A DNA stretch of 64,000 nt, from assembly GCA_035573675.1 (NCBI GenBank), contig DATMAB010000021.1, forward strand, positions 30,950 through 94,949. Direction: 5' to 3'. The notes beneath the pieces are model-generated. The model had not been told where the DNA came from, did not search any database, and was given only the letters and a program-made list of their open reading frames with translations. The first letter of the stretch is position 1. Each line of letters begins with the position of its first letter. This stretch comes from Terriglobales bacterium (lineage in GTDB: Bacteria > Acidobacteriota > Terriglobia > Terriglobales > Acidobacteriaceae). Below, piece by piece: positions 43,288-51,865 of this stretch. The position numbers and the translations under genes were made by a program.

Positions 43288-44591
43288 TGGTTAAAGAGAA
43301 AAAACCGGCGTCGGTGATGATCAGGGGCGGCCGGGTCATGGACCCGTCGCAGCGGCTGGACGCCGAAATGGACGTCCTGCTGCGTGACGGGCGGGTGGCC
43401 GAGGTGGCGCCGCGCAACAAGATCCGCGGTTCGGCCGACGAGACCCTGGACGCCCGCGGTCTGATGGTGGCGCCCGGGTTCATTGACCTGCACGTCCACC
43501 TGCGCGAGCCCGGTCAATCGTACAAGGAGACCATCGCCAGCGGCACGGCGGCGGCGGCGGCGGGCGGATTCACCTCCGTCTGCGCCATGCCCAACACTGC
43601 GCCGGTGAACGATTCGCCGGAAATCACCGCCTGGATGCGTGACCCGGCACGCGGCGCCGTGGTCAACGTGTTCCCCATCGCTGCCGCAACCGCCGGCAGC
43701 AAGGGCGAGAGGCTCACCGATTTCCGCGCCCTGGAACGCGCCGGCGCCGTGGGCTTTACCGATGACGGCCGACCGATCCTCGACGAGCAGATCATGCGCG
43801 AGGCGCTGCGGCTGGCGACGCAGGTCGGCTTGCCCGTTATCCAGCACGCGGAAGACACGCGCCTGACCCGCGGCTGCTCGATGCATGACGGGCCGACGGC
43901 GTTCCGCCTCGGGCTGCGCGGCATGCCGGTGGCGGCGGAGGCGGAGATCGTGGAGCGCGACGTCCGGCTGGCGCACCAGGTGGGCGCCCGGCTGCACGTG
44001 GCGCATGTCTCCACCGCCGCCGGGCTGAAAGCCGTCCGTCGCGGCCGGCGCAATCGCGCCCGCATCACCTGTGAAGTCACGCCGCACCACTTCACGCTGA
44101 TCGACGAAAACGTCGGCCCGTACGACACACGCTGCAAAATGAATCCGCCGCTGCGCTCCGCCGATGACCGCGAAGCGCTGCTGGTCGGCCTGGCCGATGG
44201 TTCCGTGGACGCTATCGCCACCGACCACGCGCCGCACGCCGCCCACGAGAAAGACGTCGAGTTCGAACGCGCCGCCTTCGGCGTCACGGGACTGGAAACG
44301 GCGCTGGGCCTCGCCGTGCTCCGCCTGCACAAGGAGCGGCGCGTGCCGCTTCTGCGCGTGGTCGAGCTGCTCTCCACCGGCCCGGCCCGCGTGCTTGGCC
44401 TGAAAGGACGCGGCAGCCTGGCCCGCGGCTCGGTGGCCGACGTCACCGTGTTCGATCCCGCCGCGCGCTGGACCTTCCGCGCCTCTGACTCGCGCTCCCG
44501 CGCGCGCAACACCCCCTTCGACGGCTGGCAGCTTACCGGTAAAGTGGTTGCGACCATCGTCGGCGGGCAGTTCGTGTACCGCGTGGACTAA
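43287..44591 (+). CDS. pyrC: Dihydroorotase
   Basis: The 434-aa amidohydrolase has metal ligands DLHVHLREPG (His69, His71), the 'DDGRP' loop, HAEDTRL (about 190), HVAHVSTAAGL (His about 242), CEVTPHHFTL and ATDHAPHA (Asp ligand about 315). It closes the carbamoylaspartate ring in pyrimidine synthesis. It belongs to the long (type I) class typical of multifunctional-type bacterial PyrC. ATG 43287 overlaps the preceding stop (TGATG). No Shine-Dalgarno is obvious, so translation probably depends on coupling through the GxxExxY gene. Confidence 0.96.
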   Translation: MVKEKKPASVMIRGGRVMDPSQRLDAEMDVLLRDGRVAEVAPRNKIRGSADETLDARGLMVAPGFIDLHVHLREPGQSYKETIASGTAAAAAGGFTSVCAMPNTAPVNDSPEITAWMRDPARGAVVNVFPIAAATAGSKGERLTDFRALERAGAVGFTDDGRPILDEQIMREALRLATQVGLPVIQHAEDTRLTRGCSMHDGPTAFRLGLRGMPVAAEAEIVERDVRLAHQVGARLHVAHVSTAAGLKAVRRGRRNRARITCEVTPHHFTLIDENVGPYDTRCKMNPPLRSADDREALLVGLADGSVDAIATDHAPHAAHEKDVEFERAAFGVTGLETALGLAVLRLHKERRVPLLRVVELLSTGPARVLGLKGRGSLARGSVADVTVFDPAARWTFRASDSRSRARNTPFDGWQLTGKVVATIVGGQFVYRVD

Positions 44592-44601
44592 AAAAACAAC
44601 C

Positions 44602-44731
44602 AGCCACGGATTTCCACGGATGAACACGGATAACTCCGTTTCCTGCCGAGACCTCTCCGTGTTGGTCGGTGTTAATCCGTGGCCGTTTTCTGCCGTGCAG
44701 TATCCGTATTGATCCGTGTTAATCCGTGGCC
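44602..44731. repeat. Gene-less decamer inverted-repeat unit
   Basis: Left arm 44602-44631: AGCCACGGAT, TTCCACGGAT, GAACACGGAT. Right arm 44702-44731 on the minus strand: GGCCACGGAT, TAACACGGAT, CAATACGGAT. An extra degenerate right-type arm lies at about 44656-44688. The stop codon of the DUF2085 gene lies inside the right arm. Confidence 0.8.
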
Positions 44732-45192
44732 AGGTTTGCTTGACCTTCGCGGCGCAGCGCGTCGGACACCAGGGCGCTCATCATCCCGCCCAGCGTTGCA
44801 CCCAGCGCGAAGCGCACCAGTGGCCAGTTGCCATGCAGTCCTGCCATCTCGGCGGCAAAATCCAGCAGGCTGGCTGCGATCGCGATGGCCAGCGCCCTGA
44901 GCAGTGTGTTCCTGCTCGCTTGCACCCACGCGCCTACGGCAGCCCCCAGGTAGATGCCCAGGCAGCGAGAGCACACTGCAATCGGCACACCCGCGATCCA
45001 GAACGAACGTGCCGGGTCCTGGTGGCACACCAGCGAAAAGAACTGCCAGACGCCGAAGGTCAGGAGCGGCAGTCCCAGCACTGTAAACATCGGCGTGCTG
45101 ACGGCTGCGGTGGCCAGGGTGAGGGGCAGGGCGGCGACGACTCGCGAAGGGTTACGCGACGGAACGGGGGTGTCAATCACCAAATCACCCAA
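44719..45192 (-). CDS. DUF2085 membrane protein
   Basis: The 157-aa protein has the DUF2085 signature FSLVCHQDPARSFWIAGVPIAVCSRCLGIYLG (reported in parts: CHQDPARSFW and AVCSRCLGIYLG; about 51-85) and three to four TM helices. The Cys/His residues could bind metal or haem; the function is unknown. The TTG start follows the kbl stop with no gap. The last codons (LATD) and stop are encoded by a decamer repeat, so the C-terminus seems to have been set by that repeat. Confidence 0.8.
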   Translation of the reverse strand: MGDLVIDTPVPSRNPSRVVAALPLTLATAAVSTPMFTVLGLPLLTFGVWQFFSLVCHQDPARSFWIAGVPIAVCSRCLGIYLGAAVGAWVQASRNTLLRALAIAIAASLLDFAAEMAGLHGNWPLVRFALGATLGGMMSALVSDALRREGQANLATD

Positions 45193-46407
45193 TCACGAAA
45201 TGATCCGCAGCTTCTTCCCCACTTTCCCCAAAGTCTCCAGCGCCTGCTCCAGGTTCTGGCGCGTGTGCGTGGCCGTCACGATGGTGCGGATGCGGGCCTT
45301 GCCTTCGGGAACCGTGGGATAGGCGATTCCGGTAGCCATGACGCCGGCGGCAAACAGCTCGCGCGAGAATTCCATCGCCAGGCGCCCTTCGCCGACGATG
45401 ACCGGGGTAATGGGCGTCTCGCTGGCCGGCGTGCTGACTCCGCCGATGTTGAAGCCCAGCACGCCCAGTTCCTTCTTGAAGTAGCGCGTGTTCTCCCACA
45501 GCTTCTCGATACGTTCCGGCTCCTGCTCCAGAACCTCGAAGGCCGCGATACACGTGGCGGCCACGGAAGGCGGATGGGAAGTCGAAAACAGGAACGGCCG
45601 CCCGCGGTGATACAGGAATTCGATCAGGTCGCGTGTGCCGCACACGTACCCGCCCAGCGCGCCGATGGCCTTGGAGAGCGTGCCCACCTGGATGTCCACG
45701 CGCCCGTGAACATTGAAATGGTCGATGGTGCCGCGGCCGTTGCGGCCCAGCACGCCGGAAGCGTGTGCGTCATCCACCATCATGATGGCGCCGTACTTCT
45801 CCGCCAGGTCGCAGAGGGCGGGCAGCGGCGCGATGTCGCCGTCCATGGAAAACACGCCGTCGGTGATCAGGAGCTTGCGGCCGGGCTGCGCAGCGACTTC
45901 TTTCAGCAGCTCCTCGGCATGGGCGACATCCTTGTGGCGGAAAACCTTGATGGTCGCGCGCGAGAGCCGCGCGCCGTCGATGATGGAAGCGTGGTTCAGC
46001 TCGTCGGAGATGATGAAGTCTTCGCGCCCCAACACCGCCGAAACGGTCCCCGCGTTGGCCGTGAATCCCGACTGGAAAACCACCGAGGCCTCCACGTTCT
46101 TGAAGCGCGCGATCTTCTCCTCCAGCTCCATGTGCAGCGACATGGTTCCGGCGATGGTGCGCACCGCTCCCGAGCCCACGCCGTATTTGCGCGTGGCGTC
46201 GAGCGCCGCTTCGCGCAGTCTGGGGTGCGTGGTCAGGCCGAGGTAGTTGTTCGAAGCGAGATTGATGACGCGCTTGCCATCGAACGTGCATACCGGCGCC
46301 TGTTCGTCTTCGAGCACCCGCAGGCGGAAGTACGTGCCCTTCTGTTTCAGGTCGTTCAGTTGGTCGGTGAGATAGGAGAGAGGATTGGTGCGCGTTGCGG
46401 TGGTCAT
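45193..46407 (-). CDS. kbl: Glycine C-acetyltransferase (2-amino-3-ketobutyrate CoA ligase)
   Basis: The 404-aa alpha-oxoamine synthase-family PLP enzyme has NNYLGL (53-58), the [15 protein letters not shown] region (74-88), [11 protein letters not shown] (135-145), [25 protein letters not shown] and the PLP lysine in [13 protein letters not shown] (Lys246). BioF and HemA relatives are excluded mainly by the partner tdh upstream in the same operon: together they convert threonine to glycine and acetyl-CoA. A TAAACT box lies 9 nt before the ATG. Confidence 0.93.
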   Translation of the reverse strand: MTTATRTNPLSYLTDQLNDLKQKGTYFRLRVLEDEQAPVCTFDGKRVINLASNNYLGLTTHPRLREAALDATRKYGVGSGAVRTIAGTMSLHMELEEKIARFKNVEASVVFQSGFTANAGTVSAVLGREDFIISDELNHASIIDGARLSRATIKVFRHKDVAHAEELLKEVAAQPGRKLLITDGVFSMDGDIAPLPALCDLAEKYGAIMMVDDAHASGVLGRNGRGTIDHFNVHGRVDIQVGTLSKAIGALGGYVCGTRDLIEFLYHRGRPFLFSTSHPPSVAATCIAAFEVLEQEPERIEKLWENTRYFKKELGVLGFNIGGVSTPASETPITPVIVGEGRLAMEFSRELFAAGVMATGIAYPTVPEGKARIRTIVTATHTRQNLEQALETLGKVGKKLRIIS

Positions 46408-46425
46408 GGCGAGAATAGTTTACAA

Positions 46426-46448
46426 CTCCGTGCCTCCGTGCCTCCGTG
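46426..46448 (-). repeat. Octamer-iterated repeat, CACGGAGG type
   Basis: On the minus strand three 8-bp units CACGGAGG-CACGGAGG-CACGGAG lie in the 50-bp space between the M49-like gene and kbl. Each unit contains a GGAGG core but too far (about 20 nt or more) from the kbl ATG for initiation. Confidence 0.6.
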
Positions 46449-46457
46449 TGAGAAAAA

Positions 46458-48155
46458 CTAACGCTCCGGTGGCGCGATCCGGTTCGCGGTGACGAATACG
46501 GGTTCGATATCGGTGGGCGTGTCCTTGAGCTTGTCCATCACCGCCTGCATTTCCGGACGGATGACGCTCAAGCTCTCGATCATCTTCCTGGCGCCGGCGT
46601 AATCGCCCGTGGCCTCGATCATGAGCAAGTCGCGGTCCAGGTCGCGCACCGCCGCCTTGACTTTCGCGAAGTCCACGGAGAACGTGCCGTCGGCGTTGAG
46701 TACGTAGGCGCCCTTGTCGCGCAGGTAATTGAACTGGATGGCCATGCCGCGGGCGTGCGAGTCGGTCACGCCGAAGCGCAGCGTGCGGAACGCCGAGGCG
46801 AGGTAGGTGTGGTACAGGCGGCGCTCGGCCTGCTCTCCCTGGCCCAGCGTGTTCTTCAGCAGCCCGCGGTCCATCAGATGCTGAAGCACGAAGAGCCCGG
46901 TCACATCGGCCTTGGCTTCCTCGATGGTCCCGTACACTTCCTTCAGTTCCTGGCGCACGGTGGTCTCGCGGCCGGCCACCTTGATCTGCTGCGGACCCAG
47001 ACCGTGCGTGATCTCATGGGCCAGGATGTGCGTGAAGAACGACTCGAAGTCCAGGTCGGGCTGCGCCGCGGGCGGCAGCACGACCTTGGAGATGGCCACC
47101 AAGGTCTTCTGGAATTTCGCTTCCTGGACGTTCTTCAGCATGATCCGCTTGGCGCCCTTTTGCTGCACCACGCGCTCGTCGTTGGGCAAGTTGTAGGCTG
47201 CGGTCTGCACGCCCATGTTGCCGTCGCCTGCGCCGAAGACCTCGTTCACCACCACCATGGGCGCCAGCGCGCCCACCTTGGGATTGCGGTGCTCGGCCGG
47301 GATGGGCAGGCTGTCCTCGAGTTCCTGCATGTGCCCGGCGAAGAAGCGGACCTTTTCCGTTTCTTTCTCGTCGCGGATGGAAATGTAGGCCTCGAACGCG
47401 GCCTTGTAGCCGAACAACTCGTCGTTGTAGGTCTCATAGGGACCGATGGTGACGTCCACCGGCGAATCCAGGTCCATCCAGGCCACGTCGCTCTCGAAGT
47501 AGTCGTTGGAAAGGAAGGCGTCGGCCCGCAAGTTGAGGAACTTCCTGAGCGAAGCGTTGGTGGTGAGGGCGGCGGCCTCGCGCAGTAGCTTCGCCGCTCT
47601 CGTCAGGTGCGGTTTGTAAGCATCGCTGTAAGGTACGATGCGCAGCTTTCCTCCCGGCCCGCGGCGGATGAGAGTGAAGAACCACTGTGCCTGCTCGCGT
47701 TCGTTCGGCGGCAAACCGGCCATCCATTTCTCCAGTTCCTCGCGGGTTGCGTCAGGCGGATAGAAGTTCGCGCCCAGCGGCTTCGTTGCCGGTACGCCGG
47801 GCACAAACGCTTGATTGTCGTCCAGTGCCGACCATGGCCCCTTGTTGATCCAGAAGTAGTGCAGGCGCGCGCGCCCCAGCGGCGTCGTATCCCGCTTGAG
47901 CTTTTCGTAGAGCGCTGGGTTGCCGCTCCAGCGCTGCTCGAGCTGCAGCATATCCATGATGCGGGCCGCCTCGATGAGCTTGCCCAGCGCCGCGCGGTCT
48001 CCGGGCGTGAGATGCGAGACGTCCACGACCAGGTCGGTGGACGCAAAGCGGCCCGCCATAGCGGCCAGTTCGGCAGCGTCGGGGAAGGTCGCCTTCTTCT
48101 CGGCAGCGAAGGCCAGCGAGCAAATCAGCAGGAACAGAGCGAGCTTGCGATTCAT
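46458..48155 (-). CDS. Peptidase M49-like (dipeptidyl-peptidase III family) exported protein
   Basis: The 565-aa protein has a signal peptide (1-18). The zinc motif is HEITH (His380, Glu381, His384) followed 28 residues later by EEAKAD (Glu412/413), the M49 arrangement of two motifs. Classical DPP III has a hexapeptide HELLGH; here it is a pentapeptide, as described for a minority of bacterial homologues. The rest (GPYETYNDELFGYKAAFEAYI, GVQTAAYNLPNDERVV) is consistent with that family. It would release dipeptides in the periplasm. Its place between tdh and kbl suggests feeding threonine catabolism; this is inference. Confidence 0.75.
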   Translation of the reverse strand: MNRKLALFLLICSLAFAAEKKATFPDAAELAAMAGRFASTDLVVDVSHLTPGDRAALGKLIEAARIMDMLQLEQRWSGNPALYEKLKRDTTPLGRARLHYFWINKGPWSALDDNQAFVPGVPATKPLGANFYPPDATREELEKWMAGLPPNEREQAQWFFTLIRRGPGGKLRIVPYSDAYKPHLTRAAKLLREAAALTTNASLRKFLNLRADAFLSNDYFESDVAWMDLDSPVDVTIGPYETYNDELFGYKAAFEAYISIRDEKETEKVRFFAGHMQELEDSLPIPAEHRNPKVGALAPMVVVNEVFGAGDGNMGVQTAAYNLPNDERVVQQKGAKRIMLKNVQEAKFQKTLVAISKVVLPPAAQPDLDFESFFTHILAHEITHGLGPQQIKVAGRETTVRQELKEVYGTIEEAKADVTGLFVLQHLMDRGLLKNTLGQGEQAERRLYHTYLASAFRTLRFGVTDSHARGMAIQFNYLRDKGAYVLNADGTFSVDFAKVKAAVRDLDRDLLMIEATGDYAGARKMIESLSVIRPEMQAVMDKLKDTPTDIEPVFVTANRIAPPER

Positions 48156-48160
48156 ATGGG

Positions 48161-48190
48161 TCTATCCGCGTTGATCCGCGCCTATCCGCG
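48161..48190 (-). repeat. Decamer-iterated repeat, CGCGGAT type
   Basis: On the minus strand three 10-bp units: CGCGGATAGG, CGCGGATCAA, CGCGGATAGA, ending 5 bp before the ATG of the M49-like gene. A variant of the CACGGAT decamer family, here as a single arm. Confidence 0.6.
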
Positions 48191-48199
48191 GTACGGTTT

Positions 48200-49252
48200 T
48201 CATTTCACGCCATTGGGGTACAGCAGGATCTTCGACGCTTCGCCGGTCTTCAGCCGCTCCATGCCGCGCGAGAAGTCCTTCATGGCCATGCGGTCGGTGA
48301 TGACCGGATGCAGGTCCAGCTTGCCCGCCTTGAGCAGCGCCGTCATCTGGTACCAGGTCTGGTACATGCGCCGTCCGTTGATGCCCTGGATGGTGATGCC
48401 CTTGAAGATGATGTCTTCAGAGAAGTTCAGCGAGATGGGTTTGTTGGTCAGCCCGAGCAGCGAGATGCGCCCGCCGCGGCGCACGATGTCAAAGGCTGTT
48501 CGGATGGCATCAGGGTGGCCGGCCATTTCCAGCACCACGTCCGCGCCCTGGCCGTCGGTCAGGTCAAAGATACGCGCCTTCACGTCTTCGGCTGCCGGGT
48601 CCAGGACGTAATCGGCCTTCATCTTTTCGGCGATTTTGCGGCGGTGCGGGTTGGTCTCAATGGCGAAGACGGTGGTTGCGCCCACCGCGCGCGCCACCGC
48701 GATGGCAAACAGGCCGATGGGCCCGCAGCCGGTGATGGCCACGGTGCGCGCCGCGATCTCGCCCGCCAGCACGGTGTGCACCGCATTCCCCAAGGGGTCC
48801 AGCACCGAGGCGTACTCCGGCGGGATGCCGGGGTCGATCTTCCAGATGTTCGACTCCGGGATGCGCACGTACTCGGCGAAGGCGCCGTCGGCATCCACGC
48901 CGATGATCTTCACGAACTGGCAGATGTGCGCTTCGCCGGTGCGGCACTGCAGGCACTTGCCGCAGGCCACGTGCATCTCGGCGCTGACGAAATCGCCCGG
49001 CTTGACGGTGGTGACTTCCGCGCCGACCTCCACCACCTCGCCGCAGAACTCGTGTCCCGGAATGAGCGGCGGATGGATGCGGCGCTGCGCCCAGGCGTCC
49101 CAGTTGTAGATGTGCAGGTCGGTGCCGCAGACCGAGGCCACCTTCACGCGCACCAGCACGTCCTGCGGGCCGACCTGGGGGATGCGGACGTTGCGGATCT
49201 CGGCGCCCGCCCTGGGCTCGGCCTTCACTACCGCCAGCATGGTCTCAGGCAT
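48200..49252 (-). CDS. tdh: L-threonine 3-dehydrogenase
   Basis: The 350-aa zinc-dependent MDR enzyme has catalytic-zinc region VASVCGTDLHIYNWD (Cys about 42), GHEFCGEVVEVG (His-Glu), the structural-zinc Cys cluster CGKCLQCRTGEAHIC (about 97-111), the Rossmann motif ITGCGPIGLFAIAVARAVGA, and FKGITIQGINGRRMYQTWYQM, characteristic of TDH. It oxidises threonine to 2-amino-3-ketobutyrate, which kbl cleaves. It is the first gene of a four-gene minus-strand group with the M49-like peptidase, kbl and DUF2085. Confidence 0.95.
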   Translation of the reverse strand: MPETMLAVVKAEPRAGAEIRNVRIPQVGPQDVLVRVKVASVCGTDLHIYNWDAWAQRRIHPPLIPGHEFCGEVVEVGAEVTTVKPGDFVSAEMHVACGKCLQCRTGEAHICQFVKIIGVDADGAFAEYVRIPESNIWKIDPGIPPEYASVLDPLGNAVHTVLAGEIAARTVAITGCGPIGLFAIAVARAVGATTVFAIETNPHRRKIAEKMKADYVLDPAAEDVKARIFDLTDGQGADVVLEMAGHPDAIRTAFDIVRRGGRISLLGLTNKPISLNFSEDIIFKGITIQGINGRRMYQTWYQMTALLKAGKLDLHPVITDRMAMKDFSRGMERLKTGEASKILLYPNGVK

Positions 49253-49367
49253 GCATGATCCTTCGGGATTTGGCCACGCCCCGGCCGCGTGCCGTCCCTG
49301 CGGGCTATCCTGACGGCAGGCAAACCGGAAAATTCTAGCATGCGGGCTGCAGCGGCCACGGTGACGG

Positions 49368-51089
49368 CTATCCTTTGCGCGAGCGGCTCAGCGAGCGGGG
49401 TCCGCTCGGCGCGAAGCCGCCGCCGCCCGGCGACTCGATGCGGATACGCTCGCCCGCGGCCAGGCGGACGCTGGCCTTGCCGCCGATCTCTTCCTCGGTG
49501 CCGTCGCGACGAATGACGAAGGCGCGTCCAGGGGCGCCGTCTGCGCCGCCGTGCAGTCCGTAGGGCCCGCGCGAGCGGCGCTCGGCCAGCAGAGTGACCT
49601 GCGCGTCGGTGAGCACCTCGATCTCGCGCACGATGCCGTCGCCGCCACGGAAGCGCCCATTGCCGCCCGAGCCGTGGCGCAACGCGTAGCGCGTGACGCG
49701 GAACGGGTAGGCGTGCTCCAGCGCTTCGGCAGGCGTGTTGAGCGAGTTGGTCATGTGGGTGTGGATGCCCGAGACGCCGGGCTTGGTCGGCCGCGCGCCC
49801 ATGCCCCCGGCGATGGTCTCGTAGTACGCGAAGGGCTGGGCTTCCTTCGAGCGTTCCGCCGCGCTGCGCTGCTTCGCCCTCGCGCTCTGCTCGCGCTGGC
49901 CAGCGCTCGCTCCGCGCTCACCCGGGCGCGGGTCGATGCCGCCGATGGTCAGGTTGTTCATGGTGCCCGAGGAGCCTGCGGGAATGCGCTCCGGCACCGC
50001 TTGGGCCAGCGCCCGCAACAGCACATCCACGATGCGCTGCGAGGTCTCGACATTGCCGCCGGCCACCGCCGCCGGCGGCCGCGCGTTGACCACGGTCCCT
50101 TCCGGCGCAATGACGCGGATAGGACGCATCAGGCCGGCAGTCGCCGGGACATCCTCCTCGAGCAGGCAGCGGAATACGTAGAAGCATGCCGACCAGGTAA
50201 TGGCCTCGACCGCGTTCACCGCCCCTTCCACCTGCGGATCGCTGCCGGTGAAGTCCACGGTGACGACTGGGCCGCAGCCAGGGGCTCTCTTCGGAGCCGG
50301 ATGGAAAGTGACGCTGGCAGCGATCCGCACCCGGCGGTCGGTGATGCCGTCGCTGTCCAGGAAGTCTTCGGCGCGGAATGTTCCACGAGGAACATTGGAC
50401 AGGAAGGCACGCATCAGCTCCTCGCTATAGTCCAGCAGGTCGCGGGCGGCGCGCCGCGTGCGCGCCAGCCCGTAACGCGCGCAGACCTCCTTCAGGCGGG
50501 TGGCGCCAGTGTGGCAGGCAGCGATCTGCGCGCCCAGGTCGCCTTCGCGCTCGGTCGGCGTGCGCACGTTAGCGAGCAGCAGCGCCAGGACGTCCTTGTC
50601 CATAGCGCCACGGCGCACCAGCTTGACCGGCGGAATGCGCAGGCCTTCCTGGTAGATCTCGCGGCACAGGCCCATGGAGCCGGCGTAAGCGCCGCCGACA
50701 TCGGCGTGGTGAGCCCGGTTGGCCACGTAGAAATCCGGCCGGCGTGACTTTTCCTTCGCGGAGCCCACGTAGACGGGAGCGACCAGGGTGATGTCCGGCA
50801 GATGCGTGCCGCCGCGGAAGGGATCGTTGAGCATGGCGACGTCGCCGGGGGCGAGCGGAAACGCGTCGATGGCGGCGCGCACCGACATGGGCATGGAGCC
50901 CAGGTGCACGGGCATGTGGTCGCCCATGGCCAGCACCCGGCCGGCGGCGTCGAACACCGCGCAGGAGTAATCGCGGCGCTCCTTGATGTTGGGGGAGAAG
51001 GCGGTGCGGCGCAGCGCCGCGCCCATCTCCTCGGCGATGGAGTGGAAGATGTTCTTGAAGACCTCGAGCTCGATGGGGTCGCGCGCCAT
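49368..51089 (-). CDS. Hydantoinase B/oxoprolinase family protein
   Basis: The 573-aa protein starts MARDPIELEVFKNIFHSIAEEMG and has FSPNIKERRDYSCAVFD, GDHMPVHLGSMPMSV, PGDVAMLNDPFRGGTHLPDITLV, NRAHHADVGG, and the late GGYGAR-like GGMGARPTKPGVSGIHTHMTNSLNTP. HyuB proteins normally pair with HyuA (ATPase part) to open 5-oxoproline or hydantoins; no hyuA is adjacent. An unusual low-complexity Arg/Ser/Gln/Ala insertion (about residues 389-410; 49860-49925) interrupts the domain. The upstream extension to 51155 is rejected because the family starts at the MARDP segment. Confidence 0.88.
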   Translation of the reverse strand: MARDPIELEVFKNIFHSIAEEMGAALRRTAFSPNIKERRDYSCAVFDAAGRVLAMGDHMPVHLGSMPMSVRAAIDAFPLAPGDVAMLNDPFRGGTHLPDITLVAPVYVGSAKEKSRRPDFYVANRAHHADVGGAYAGSMGLCREIYQEGLRIPPVKLVRRGAMDKDVLALLLANVRTPTEREGDLGAQIAACHTGATRLKEVCARYGLARTRRAARDLLDYSEELMRAFLSNVPRGTFRAEDFLDSDGITDRRVRIAASVTFHPAPKRAPGCGPVVTVDFTGSDPQVEGAVNAVEAITWSACFYVFRCLLEEDVPATAGLMRPIRVIAPEGTVVNARPPAAVAGGNVETSQRIVDVLLRALAQAVPERIPAGSSGTMNNLTIGGIDPRPGERGASAGQREQSARAKQRSAAERSKEAQPFAYYETIAGGMGARPTKPGVSGIHTHMTNSLNTPAEALEHAYPFRVTRYALRHGSGGNGRFRGGDGIVREIEVLTDAQVTLLAERRSRGPYGLHGGADGAPGRAFVIRRDGTEEEIGGKASVRLAAGERIRIESPGGGGFAPSGPRSLSRSRKG

Positions 51090-51162
51090 GCGGGAAGAGT
51101 GTACCGCCGCCGGCGCTTCCGCGCGGCGACGTATGCGCCGAGTTACGCCCCGCAATTTCTTA

Positions 51163-51191
51163 TTGACAGCAAGATGAACCTACCCCAATAT
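51163..51191 (+). promoter_or_regulatory. Promoter of the lysine-rich microprotein/small RNA locus
   Basis: Perfect TTGACA (51163-51168), 17-nt spacer, CAATAT (51186-51191). The -10 is weak. Confidence 0.45.
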
Positions 51192-51192
51192 C

Positions 51193-51336
51193 ATGCGCAA
51201 GTCTTCGAGAATGTCCCAGGAATTGGGGCTCGAAGGAACAGCAGCGAGGATCAGCCGAATCGATCCATCTCAAGGGAGAGAGGACGACCGCCAGATGAAA
51301 AAGAAAAAGATGATGAAGAAGAAGAAAAAGAAGTAA
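51193..51336 (+). CDS. Candidate lysine-rich microprotein
   Basis: A frame of 47 codons from ATG 51193 ends in the polycation MKKKKMMKKKKKK, which can also be read alone from ATG 51295 (13 aa), preceded by GGGAGAGAGGA about 11 nt upstream. The region lies between a TTGACA promoter and a very strong terminator, so a transcript of about 210 nt is likely. If the -10 at 51186 is used, the ATG at 51193 precedes the transcription start, which favours the 13-aa version or a non-coding RNA. No family is recognised. Confidence 0.35.
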   Translation: MRKSSRMSQELGLEGTAARISRIDPSQGREDDRQMKKKKMMKKKKKK

Positions 51337-51378
51337 GCGAGCGGAGCGCGAGCTCCGCCGCAAGGTGACCGAAGCCTG

Positions 51379-51408
51379 ACCGCCGCGGACGCGCGGCGGT
51401 TTTGTTTT
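51379..51408 (+). terminator. Strong Rho-independent terminator
   Basis: CCGCCGCG, loop GACG, CGCGGCGG, then TTTTGTTTT. It isolates the microprotein locus from the merR gene. Confidence 0.9.
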
Positions 51409-51415
51409 GCGCGCT

Positions 51416-51445
51416 ATTGACGCTCGCTACGGAGCGCACGTACCA
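51416..51445 (+). promoter_or_regulatory. Promoter of the merR-like gene
   Basis: TTGACG is at 51416-51421 by position within CTATTGACGCTCG, followed after 18 nt by TACCAT (51440-51445). Leader about 16 nt. Confidence 0.45.
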
Positions 51446-51461
51446 TCCGGAAGTCCCACCG

Positions 51462-51860
51462 ATGGCGCGACAAAAATCCAAGACGCACGCTGTGCCCGAG
51501 GTGGTGGTCCCTGACAAGCTCTACTTCCGCATCGGCGAAGTCTCGCGCCTGTGCAAGCTGCCGGCCTACGTCCTCCGCTTCTGGGAGACCGAATTCCCGC
51601 AGCTCAAGCCGGTGAAAAGCTCCAGCGGCCAGCGCATGTACCGCAAGCGCGAAGTCGAACTCGCCCTGCGCGTGAAAAGGCTGCTTTACCAGGAAGGATT
51701 CACCATCGCCGGCGCCCGCCAGCAGTTGCGCAGCGAAAACAAGGCCATCAAGGCGCAGGCCGCCCTGCCCTTCGCTCCTCCCAAGCCCGTGGCCAAGGAG
51801 CTGCGCCAGGTGCGGCATGAGTTGAAGGAGATCCTGGGGATTCTGGCGGCGAAGCGGTAG
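51462..51860 (+). CDS. MerR family transcriptional regulator
   Basis: The 132-aa protein has a MerR-type winged helix (about 21-90): LYFRIGEVSRLCKLPAYVLRFWETEFPQLKP, then SSGQRMYRKREVELALRVKRLLYQEGFTIAGARQQL. The sensor part is short and has only a coiled-coil-like tail (ELRQVRHELKEILGILAAKR), with no metal-binding Cys pair, so it resembles the small 'MlrA/Acidobacterial MerR' type of regulator used in general physiology. The start at ATG 51462 is the first Met before the DNA-binding domain. Confidence 0.88.
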   Translation: MARQKSKTHAVPEVVVPDKLYFRIGEVSRLCKLPAYVLRFWETEFPQLKPVKSSSGQRMYRKREVELALRVKRLLYQEGFTIAGARQQLRSENKAIKAQAALPFAPPKPVAKELRQVRHELKEILGILAAKR

Positions 51861-51865
51861 CTGGC

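Noticed and set aside
45193..46407. BioF or HemA (other alpha-oxoamine synthases)
   Set aside because: The tdh gene in the same group makes glycine C-acetyltransferase the best reading; no biotin or haem genes are nearby.
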